A stretch of 8,115 nucleotides of DNA, from assembly GCA_021812955.1 (NCBI GenBank), contig JAKAMJ010000029.1, positions 1 through 8,115 on the forward strand, given 5' to 3'. The notes beneath the pieces were generated by a model that saw only the letters and a program-made list of their open reading frames with translations, was not told the DNA's origin and did no database searches. How positions within the stretch are numbered: the stretch's first letter is position 1; the number at the start of each line of letters is the position of its first letter. The translations under genes were made by a program, and so were the position numbers. The stretch comes from a bacterium. Lineage in GTDB: Bacteria > Patescibacteriota > Minisyncoccia > Phycocordibacterales > Phycocordibacteraceae. Positions 1 to 4,882 of this stretch are shown piece by piece.

Positions 1-528
1 CTGCGTAGCTTCATTCAAGAGATCGCGAACGGTCTTGCTCTCGTCCTTGATGAACGGTTGCTCTAGCAGCACCTGGTCGCGGAAGTAGCTCGCGATCTTC
101 CCCGCGAGGATCTTTTCCTGCATCTCAACCGGCTTGCCGGCGACCTCTTCCTTGAAGACGGCCGTCGCGGCGTCTTTAGCTTCGGAAGGGACGCTCTCCA
201 TGGACAAGTACTTGGGGCCGGTCGCCGCGGCCTGCATCGCGATGTCGCGAGCGAGCGCGACGAACTCCGGGTTCTTCGCCACGAAATCAGTCTCGCACGA
301 GAGGATGACCATCGCGCCTACCGCGCCCTCGTGGACATAGCTCCCCACGACCCCGGCGCCGAGCGTGCGATCGGCCTTCTTGTCTGCCGAGGCGGCCGAA
401 CGCTTCCTCAGGATGACTTCCGCCTTCGCGACGTCGCCGCCTGCCTCTTCAAGAGCTTTCTTGCACTGCATGACCGACACGCCGGTGCGATCGCGCAGCT
501 CCTTTATGATGTTCGTTGTTATTTCCAT
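1..528 (-). CDS. tsf: Elongation factor Ts, N-terminal 176 residues (3' end outside window)
   Basis: EF-Ts is the cytoplasmic guanine nucleotide exchange factor that regenerates EF-Tu-GTP. Reading minus from the ATG at 528 gives 176 open codons up to base 1, so the C-terminal part is missing. The N-terminal UBA-like domain is clear (MEITTNIIKELRDRTGVSVM, then CKKALEEAGGDVAKAEVILR). It is followed by the core-domain signature CETDFVAKNPEF, whose TDFVAKN contacts EF-Tu in known homologues. The gene lies 122 bases downstream of rpsB, the usual rpsB-tsf pairing, but a long stem-loop and a promoter-like sequence separate them. The start is fixed by homology and by the lack of any other Met nearby. 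No Shine-Dalgarno sequence precedes it. Identity is certain; only the extent is limited. Confidence 0.97.
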   Translation of the reverse strand, partial: MEITTNIIKELRDRTGVSVMQCKKALEEAGGDVAKAEVILRKRSAASADKKADRTLGAGVVGSYVHEGAVGAMVILSCETDFVAKNPEFVALARDIAMQAAATGPKYLSMESVPSEAKDAATAVFKEEVAGKPVEMQEKILAGKIASYFRDQVLLEQPFIKDESKTVRDLLNEATQ

Positions 529-562
529 AGTGTGAATATAGTAGCATGCCTGAAGCCGGCAA
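529..562 (-). promoter_or_regulatory. Putative tsf promoter giving a leaderless transcript
   Basis: On the minus strand TTGCCG (562-557), a 16-base spacer and TATATT (540-535) form a sigma70-like pair. Six bases (CACACT) separate TATATT from the tsf ATG, so the A of ATG is the 7th base after the -10, the normal place for a transcription start. An overlapping extended -10 reading, TGCTACTAT (546-538), is also possible. The -35 lies inside one arm of the upstream stem-loop. Promoter assignment is inference from consensus only. Confidence 0.5.
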
Positions 563-628
563 GTCAGAAAAAGACAGTAGGACTTGGCCTAGCGGCCCGG
601 AGCGCTGGCTTTTTCTGATTTGCCGGCT
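554..628 (-). repeat. Long inverted repeat (stem-loop) between rpsB and tsf
   Basis: Arms 554-573 and 609-628 are complementary over 20 bases with one mismatch (563 against 619). They enclose a 35-base loop that itself contains CCAGCG and CGCTAGG, able to form a smaller inner stem. In the transcript the structure begins 22 bases after the rpsB stop. There is no terminal U-tract after the 3' arm, so it is not a classical intrinsic terminator. It may act as an RNA processing or stability element, or reduce read-through into tsf. Confidence 0.75.
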
Positions 629-650
629 GAAATGCTTTTACAAAAACTAA

Positions 651-1349
651 CTACGCCGCCTGACCCTTCTTGAACGCTTCGACGAGGTCGGCAAGGATGA
701 GCTTGACCGTGTCGCGAGACGCGTCGTTCGCCACGATCGGATACGCGATACCCTTCAGGTCGCAATCAGAACCCATGAGCGCGATGATGGGGATCCCCGC
801 CTCCTGCGCCTCCTTGACCGCGTGCTTCTCGTGGCGCGTGTCCACGACGAGGAGCGCGTCCGGGCGCTTCGTGAGCGTCGTGATGCCGTCGAGGCGCTCC
901 TCGAGACGCTTCTGCTCGCGCCCCATCTTCACCAGCTCGAGCTTGGTGTGCTGCTTCGCCATCGCTCCGGCGGAAGACGTGTCTTCGAGGTCGGCGAGGC
1001 GGTCTATGCGCTTCTTTATCTCGTTCCAGTTCGATATGGTGCCGCCGAGCCAGCGCGTCGCCACGTACGGCGCATTTATCTCCTGCGCCGCCTTCTTGAC
1101 CAGGGCGGCCACCTCGACCTTGCCTCCCACGAAGAGGATCGTCTTGCCCTCTTTCGCGAGCGTCGCCATAGCGCCCTTCGCCGCTTCGAGCTGATCTTCG
1201 GTCTTTGCCAGGTCGATGATCTCCTGGCGGCCCTTCGCGCCTATCAGGAACGGCTTCATGGACGGGTGCCGGCGCGCCTTCACCTGCGCAAAATGCGCCC
1301 CCGTGTCGAAGAGGCGTCGTAGTCCTGCCGTGTCCTTTGTCGCTGCCAT
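651..1349 (-). CDS. rpsB: 30S ribosomal protein uS2
   Basis: This 232-residue protein is a small-subunit ribosomal protein at the head-body junction, needed for uS1 docking in bacteria that have it. Family signatures are plain: FDTGAHFAQVKARRHPSMKPF near the N-terminus (residues 14-34), RWLGGTISNW around residues 98-107, a helical coiled-coil insertion with the Lys/Glu-rich segment LVKMGREQKRLEERLDG, and the C-terminal VVDTRHEKHAVKEA followed by GIPIIALMGSDCD. Length is normal for the family. It ends with TAG. It starts 49 bases after prfA ends; the ATG at 1349 matches the usual N-terminus. AGGA lies only two bases before the ATG, too close to serve as a Shine-Dalgarno site. A promoter-like pair sits directly upstream. 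Confidence 0.98.
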   Translation of the reverse strand: MAATKDTAGLRRLFDTGAHFAQVKARRHPSMKPFLIGAKGRQEIIDLAKTEDQLEAAKGAMATLAKEGKTILFVGGKVEVAALVKKAAQEINAPYVATRWLGGTISNWNEIKKRIDRLADLEDTSSAGAMAKQHTKLELVKMGREQKRLEERLDGITTLTKRPDALLVVDTRHEKHAVKEAQEAGIPIIALMGSDCDLKGIAYPIVANDASRDTVKLILADLVEAFKKGQAA

Positions 1350-1386
1350 TTCCTGCCACTCTACCCGATTCCCATGCGATATGCAA
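1350..1386 (-). promoter_or_regulatory. Putative rpsB promoter, start-proximal
   Basis: On the minus strand TTGCAT (1386-1381), a 17-base spacer and TAGAGT (1363-1358) resemble a sigma70 promoter. The A of the rpsB ATG is the 9th base after the -10, so the mRNA would be leaderless or carry one or two extra bases. The match is moderate (TTG core in the -35; 4 of 6 in the -10). Confidence 0.4.
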
Positions 1387-1389
1387 GGC

Positions 1390-1409
1390 GCGCGGCGATT
1401 ACGCCGCGC
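1390..1409 (-). terminator. GC-rich hairpin over the prfA stop codon
   Basis: Arms 1390-1397 (GCGCGGCG) and 1402-1409 (CGCCGCGC) are perfectly complementary, giving an 8-bp all-GC stem with a four-base loop. In the transcript the loop is UAAU and contains the prfA UAA stop codon. The 3' side lacks a U-tract, so factor-independent termination is uncertain; it could instead block 3' exonucleases. The stem is also constrained by coding (Ser-Ala-Ala), which makes part of it fortuitous. Confidence 0.45.
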
Positions 1410-2334
1410 TTTGCGCGCCCGCTTTCAACGCCGCCACGATCTCATCGATATTCCCCGCCATGATGCCCGGCAGGTTGTGCCACGACTCCTTGAGCCGGTG
1501 ATCGGTGACGCGGTCCTGGAGCACGTTATACGTCCGTATCTTCTCGGAGCGGTCGCCGGTGCCTATCTGCTCCCGGCGCTCGGCCGCGTGCTTCTTCGCC
1601 TCTTCTTCCTCGTGCATGAACTCGAGCTTCGCGGAAAGTATCGCCATCGCCTTCTCGCGGTTCGCGAGCTGGCTGCGCTCAGACGACGAGCGCACGTCTA
1701 TCCCCGTCGGGCGGTGGATGAGCCGGACTGCCGTCTCGACCTTGTTCACGTTCTGGCCGCCCGCGCCGCCGCTCCGGGAGAACTCCATGTCTATGTCTGC
1801 CGGGTTTATCGTGAGCTTCGGCTTGGCGCGTATCGGCAGCACGGCGACAGACGCGGTCGAGGTGTGGATGCGGCCGGACTTCTCCGTGAGCGGCACGCGC
1901 TGCACCCGGTGCACGCCGGTCTCGTAGCGGAGCGCGTCATACGCGCCCTCGCCGGACACTTCGAGCGTCAGGTCGTCCACGTCGCGCGTCTTCCAGCCCT
2001 GGCGCTCCGCGAAACGCTGATACATGCTCCTCAGCTCGTGCGCGAATATGGACGCTTCGTCGCCGCCCGCGCCGGCGCGCAGCTCCATCACCACCGACAC
2101 CGGCTCTGCGGCGTCCTGCCGCGCGGCGTCTTTCGAGAGGATTCGCTCTATCTCGGCGAGTATGTCCGCCTGGCGCGCGCGGATGCGCGCAGCGTCTTCC
2201 GCCGCCATCGCAGACAGCGCCGGGTCGGCTTCTGCCGCCGCGCGCGCGTCGGCCGCCTCGCGATCGAGCCGTTCGTACTCTTCCGCCAGGTATGCGGTCG
2301 AAAAGTTCTTTTTTAATTCAGGCGAGTAGTCCAT
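1399..2334 (-). CDS. prfA: Peptide chain release factor 1 (short form)
   Basis: RF1 recognises UAA and UAG in the ribosomal A site and triggers peptide release. The 311-residue product has the GGDEA segment (residues 90-94), the tripeptide stop-codon reader within RVPLTE (PLT, 148-150), the following GRIHTST, and the catalytic GGQ at 192-194 in SGGAGGQNVNKVETAVRLIH. The PxT type tripeptide, not SPF, makes it RF1 rather than RF2. It is about 50 residues shorter than E. coli RF1 (360); the GGQ lies about 40 residues earlier, so most of the loss is in N-terminal domain 1. The usual tripeptide middle residue is Ala or Val; here it is Leu. Two in-frame ATGs occur at 2340 and 2334. I chose 2334 because the A is 7 bases past a -10-like hexamer. 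There is no Shine-Dalgarno sequence. prmC does not follow; rpsB does. Confidence 0.96.
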   Translation of the reverse strand: MDYSPELKKNFSTAYLAEEYERLDREAADARAAAEADPALSAMAAEDAARIRARQADILAEIERILSKDAARQDAAEPVSVVMELRAGAGGDEASIFAHELRSMYQRFAERQGWKTRDVDDLTLEVSGEGAYDALRYETGVHRVQRVPLTEKSGRIHTSTASVAVLPIRAKPKLTINPADIDMEFSRSGGAGGQNVNKVETAVRLIHRPTGIDVRSSSERSQLANREKAMAILSAKLEFMHEEEEAKKHAAERREQIGTGDRSEKIRTYNVLQDRVTDHRLKESWHNLPGIMAGNIDEIVAALKAGAQSAA

Positions 2335-2340
2335 TGCCAT

Positions 2341-2349
2341 ACAATACCA
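2341..2349 (-). promoter_or_regulatory. Putative extended -10 promoter of prfA
   Basis: The minus strand reads TGGTATTGT, an extended -10 (TGn plus TATTGT at 2346-2341). The second in-frame ATG (2334) begins exactly 7 bases after it, predicting a leaderless mRNA starting MDYSPE. No convincing -35 is visible; the region where it would lie is the inner part of a 16-bp inverted-repeat arm. The sequence context CTTTGGTATTGT is nearly the same as that upstream of the transglycosylase gene. Confidence 0.5.
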
Positions 2350-2474
2350 AAGAAGCGCTAAAACTGCTTCAGATGCGAGGCGCGGGAAGCCGATCTTCTG
2401 AGCCGTACCTGAGGTACGGTGAAGGAAATCGGGGGACCCGCAACGACGCAGATGAGGTAGTTTTAGCGCTTCTT
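2350..2474 (-). repeat. Nested inverted repeat filling the bL31-RF1 gap
   Basis: Outer arms 2350-2365 (AAGAAGCGCTAAAACT) and 2459-2474 are perfect 16-base reverse complements. At the centre, CCGTACC (2403-2409) and GGTACGG (2413-2419) form a 7-bp stem with a 3-base loop. Between them, several shorter complementary blocks align in register (for example TGCG/CGCA, GCGGG/CCCGC, CCGAT/ATCGG), so nearly the whole 125-base element can fold into one imperfect rod. The upstream arm in the transcript includes the last three codons and stop of rpmE (Lys-Lys-Arg-stop); the other arm abuts the prfA -10. It could be a terminator-like barrier, an RNase III substrate, or a small mobile inverted-repeat element that captured the rpmE end. 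Confidence 0.8.
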
Positions 2475-2714
2475 CGACGCGCGCTGCCGGAACTTCTCGA
2501 CACGACCGGCTTTGTCGAGACTGCGCTCCTCGCCGGTGTAGAAAGGATGCGACTGCGAGGAAATCTCCACGACGAGCTTCGGGTACTCTTTCTTGTCTTC
2601 CCACACTCCCGTCTCGGTCGTGCGGACCGTGGAGCCGATGAGGAAACGCGCGCCGGAAGCCATATCCTCGAATATGACCTGGCGATAACCGGCCGGATGT
2701 ATGTCTGCTTTCAT
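2463..2714 (-). CDS. rpmE2: 50S ribosomal protein bL31, type B (zinc-free)
   Basis: The 83-residue product matches type B bL31: MKADIHPAGYRQVIFEDMAS at the start, then FLIGSTV, EYPKLVVEISSQSHPFYTG in the middle, and AGRVEKFRQR near the end. It sits on the large subunit near the central protuberance and bridges to the small subunit head. It has no cysteine, so it is the form lacking the zinc-binding CxxC residues; in several well-studied bacteria this paralogue is controlled by Zur. The open frame extends upstream to a Met at 2804, but the added residues do not resemble bL31 and the family starts MK-DIHP, so 2714 is the start. The gene ends inside one arm of a long inverted repeat. Confidence 0.96.
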   Translation of the reverse strand: MKADIHPAGYRQVIFEDMASGARFLIGSTVRTTETGVWEDKKEYPKLVVEISSQSHPFYTGEERSLDKAGRVEKFRQRASKKR

Positions 2715-2721
2715 ACGGGCA

Positions 2722-2750
2722 ATGCTACCACGCCGCTTGGCGGCGCACAA
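2722..2750 (-). promoter_or_regulatory. Putative rpmE2 promoter, leaderless type
   Basis: On the minus strand TTGTGC (2750-2745), a 17-base spacer and the extended -10 TGGTAGCAT (2730-2722) precede the gene; the A of ATG is the 8th base after the -10. The spacer holds a small perfect hairpin, CGCCGC-CAA-GCGGCG. No Shine-Dalgarno sequence is present. Confidence 0.45.
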
Positions 2751-2760
2751 GCGCTCCGCG

Positions 2761-2820
2761 TTCACGATTATATCAATGATAACCGTGAATTGCAGGCAAA
2801 ACATGGTCTTTCACGATTAT
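2761..2820. promoter_or_regulatory. Three copies of TTCACGrTTAT upstream of rpmE2
   Basis: The 11-mer TTCACGATTAT occurs on the plus strand at 2761-2771 and again at 2810-2820; its near-identical reverse complement (ATAACCGTGAA) is at 2779-2789. Copies one and two form an interrupted palindrome (2761-2789, 10 of 14 symmetric positions paired) with an AT-rich core, and the middle copy could pair with either outer copy. The palindrome lies about 10 bases upstream of the proposed -35 of rpmE2. It could be a protein-binding operator or a pair of mutually exclusive RNA hairpins; nothing seen decides between these. Confidence 0.5.
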
Positions 2821-2849
2821 CGGGGCGTGTCATGCCCCGACACGGGCAT
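2820..2849 (-). terminator. Overlapping hairpins at the end of the surface-protein gene
   Basis: Three mutually exclusive stems overlap here: TCGGGGC (2820-2826) with GCCCCGA (2834-2840); GTGTC (2827-2831) with GACAC (2839-2843); and ATGCCC (2832-2837) with GGGCAT (2844-2849). They start at the TGA stop (2851-2849). The 7-bp GC-rich stem is the likeliest terminator stem, but it is followed in the transcript by UAAUCG rather than a U-run. Confidence 0.5.
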
Positions 2850-4882
2850 CAGAACTCGTTATACACCCCGACGACGTTCACGATGACATTTGCAGTAGCG
2901 GCGTTGCCGTCGCAGTTCGCGGTGAAAGTGGTCTGGGTCGTTATTGCTCCGGCGTCCACATTCGTGCCAGCCTTCCCCGTCTGCGAGAAGCCGTTGGTCC
3001 CCGTGACCGTGCAAGAAGTGACGTTCGTCCCGCTCCAGGTGAGATACGCGTGCTGGCCCGATTGCACGCGGGTCGGGGTGGCGGAAATGGTGACCGAGGC
3101 GTTTGCTCCGCATGCAGCGACCGAGCAGCTCGGATACTGATACGACCCGCTCAAGACGCCGTTCGTACAGGTGCGCGTCTCTGGTGCGGCGCAGGTCGAG
3201 CCGCAAGCGACGCTCGACGCCTGGTACGCCTGGACGCTCTGGCCACTCGCGAGGGTGGTATTGCCGAGCGGCCAGAGCGTGGAGGGGAGGATACAAACTC
3301 CCGCGCTCGCAATCGTGAGCGATGCCTGGCACGAAATGGTGCCGCCATCTGCACCCGTCGCCCTGAGTGTACAGGTTTCGGTGCCGCCTGTGCCTGATTT
3401 GAAGCTAGGCACCGAGCCAGTTGTCGGGACCGGCCCTGAGTACAGGTTTACCGGGCCGACGCACGAACGAATGGCACTCACGCCGTCCGTACTCCACGAG
3501 AGCGCACTTAATTGGGAGGTCGCCACGGTTGCCGGAGACCACGAGATCTGGCAGAGCGGGCACGCGTTCACAGAGCAGCTCTGGTATTGATTCGACCCGC
3601 TCAAGACGCCATTCGTACAGGTGCGGGTCTCGGGAGCAGAACAGACCGAGCCGCAAGCGACGGTGGACGACTGATACGCCGTGACGCTCTGGCCGCTGCT
3701 TATAGTGCCTCCGCCAAGGGTCGCAGGAAGGGCGCAGGATGCCGCTACCGGCAGCGACGCGGTCTTCGTCACGGACCCGCCAGGGCCAGTGAATGTGAGC
3801 GCACAGTTCTCCGTGCCAGCGTTCGGGAAGGTGAACCGCATATTTCCCGACCCAACCGTGGAAAGGCTCCCGGAATCCGGATCGGCTCCCGTGCAGGAAT
3901 ATGTACCGCTCGTAGCATTCGCGCTCGTCCAAGACAACGTAGCCGAGCCGCCTTGCACTGCCGACGTAGGGGACCACCCGACACTCGCCGTCGGCGGAGC
4001 AAGGACGGTGTACCCGAGATAAGCAGCCCCTGTCCCAGCAGCCGCACTGCCCGTTTGGAAATAAGCAGAGACTTCCGCCGCATAGCCACCAGGAATTGTC
4101 TGCACAGGCATGGTAGTGCTCCAATACTGAGTATATTGCCAATCGCATCCATTGCTGTGACAGCCTAGATTTGTACCCAAATCGCAAGTCACAGTCCCAT
4201 TGGTGATGGTGCACGAATAGCCTTGCGCTTGATAGGAAGCTATCTGATTCTGGGTTGCTTGTGAGATTCCGCCTTGGCAAGAAAGCGGCGAGGAGGAATA
4301 CTGATAACAACCTCCATCTGCCCCCATCGTGAAGGGGTTGTAATCAGGTTGAATACACGTGTATATCGCCGTATACCCACTCGGACACGAGTATGTAGTA
4401 GTGCACAACCACCACCAGCAACCCGGCGGCCCCATTGTAGTAGTGTACGCTGCGGTGTCGTATGTTACCGGAAAGGTAATCTGCCCATAGACTTGGTGCG
4501 CACCTTTACTTAAGTTAATCAATTGACGCGTCTGGCTATTGACTGTTACCCACATTCCAATGTTCCCACTTCCATTATCGCACCACAGCCAGGTCGCCGT
4601 CCCATATACGGTAACATTTTCTCCTGGGAGAAAATTGGGTTTGTTCAAGTTGGCCACGTACGATGAGGGCGTTCCATTACTGTCGCTCGCGGTAAAGGTA
4701 GCATAAGTATCCGCCCTCGCATGCGCGCCTCCCGTCAGGGAGGCGCCGATGACGAGCACGAAGAAGAGCACGAGGGTGACCGCTCTCCTGCTCCGGTACC
4801 GGATGAGCGCGTATGCAGCGATAGCGAGGGCGAGGATGCCCACGATGATGAGGATGATAGCCGTGGCGGAAAGCGGGCTTCC
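2849..4882 (-). CDS. Cys-rich, Ig-like repeat surface protein (probably the C-terminal part of a frameshifted larger protein)
   Basis: Function unknown. This frame is open for 677 codons after the G-run at 4881-4885. In order: a transmembrane helix (ATAIILIIVGILALAIAAYA) ending RYRSRR; a second hydrophobic stretch with a signal-peptidase-like AHARA|D (cleavage near 4712); a Trp/Tyr/Cys-rich domain (about 4711-3995); Ig-like domain 1 (3994-3743); Cys module 1 (3742-3557); Ig-like 2 (3556-3302); Cys module 2 (3301-3107); Ig-like 3 (3106-2852). Each Cys module has six Cys, the last five spaced C-x3-C-x7-C-x13-C-x4-C, with the shared core ETRTCTNGVLSGS. Only weak starts exist (GTG at 4843 or 4771), with no ribosome site or promoter nearby, and the second hydrophobic stretch gets its basic n-region only if translation comes from upstream. 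I therefore read it as a continuation of the upstream gene. Ends with TGA. Probably extracytoplasmic, disulfide-rich, for surface display or adhesion (inference). Confidence 0.85.
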   Translation of the reverse strand, partial: GSPLSATAIILIIVGILALAIAAYALIRYRSRRAVTLVLFFVLVIGASLTGGAHARADTYATFTASDSNGTPSSYVANLNKPNFLPGENVTVYGTATWLWCDNGSGNIGMWVTVNSQTRQLINLSKGAHQVYGQITFPVTYDTAAYTTTMGPPGCWWWLCTTTYSCPSGYTAIYTCIQPDYNPFTMGADGGCYQYSSSPLSCQGGISQATQNQIASYQAQGYSCTITNGTVTCDLGTNLGCHSNGCDWQYTQYWSTTMPVQTIPGGYAAEVSAYFQTGSAAAGTGAAYLGYTVLAPPTASVGWSPTSAVQGGSATLSWTSANATSGTYSCTGADPDSGSLSTVGSGNMRFTFPNAGTENCALTFTGPGGSVTKTASLPVAASCALPATLGGGTISSGQSVTAYQSSTVACGSVCSAPETRTCTNGVLSGSNQYQSCSVNACPLCQISWSPATVATSQLSALSWSTDGVSAIRSCVGPVNLYSGPVPTTGSVPSFKSGTGGTETCTLRATGADGGTISCQASLTIASAGVCILPSTLWPLGNTTLASGQSVQAYQASSVACGSTCAAPETRTCTNGVLSGSYQYPSCSVAACGANASVTISATPTRVQSGQHAYLTWSGTNVTSCTVTGTNGFSQTGKAGTNVDAGAITTQTTFTANCDGNAATANVIVNVVGVYNEF
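3121..3250 (-). repeat. Internal repeat copy 2 (Cys module)
   Basis: This DNA segment matches 3571-3700 with an offset of exactly 450 bases (150 codons), including long near-identical runs such as CCCGCTCAAGACGCC and CGTACAGGTGCG. It encodes the second six-Cys module. The repeat unit is one Cys module plus one Ig-like domain, pointing to an in-frame tandem duplication within the surface-protein gene. Confidence 0.85.
3571..3700 (-). repeat. Internal repeat copy 1 (Cys module)
   Basis: This is the partner of 3121-3250, encoding the first six-Cys module. DNA identity is strongest across the GACCCGCTCAAGACGCC block and falls off in the flanking Ig-like domains, which have diverged much more than the Cys modules. 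Confidence 0.85.

Noticed and set aside
331..618. Plus-strand open frames over tsf and the rpsB-tsf gap
   Set aside because: They are antisense to EF-Ts and run through the inverted repeat; composition is shadow-like and there is no start signal.
1350..1354. AGGA before rpsB as a Shine-Dalgarno site
   Set aside because: Only two bases separate it from the ATG, too few for normal ribosome positioning.
1216..2316. A 366-codon open frame on the plus strand opposite prfA and rpsB
   Set aside because: It is antisense to two certain genes, Arg/His/Leu-rich as expected of a high-GC shadow frame, with no domain signature.
1399..2604. A longer RF1 starting at 2604
   Set aside because: The extra 90 residues overlap rpmE2 out of frame and show no RF1 domain 1 similarity; they read through the hairpin.
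2463..2804. A longer bL31 starting at 2804
   Set aside because: Type B bL31 begins at MK-DIHP; the added 30 residues are translated regulatory sequence.
3107..3742. Repeats as a CRISPR array or mobile element
   Set aside because: There are only two long, in-frame copies inside one coding region, encoding protein domains.
4771..4795. GGAGCAGGAGAG as a ribosome site for a separate Cys-rich gene starting at GTG 4771
   Set aside because: The spacing is about 14 bases, and the resulting signal peptide would have no basic n-region; continuation from upstream fits better, though it is not excluded.
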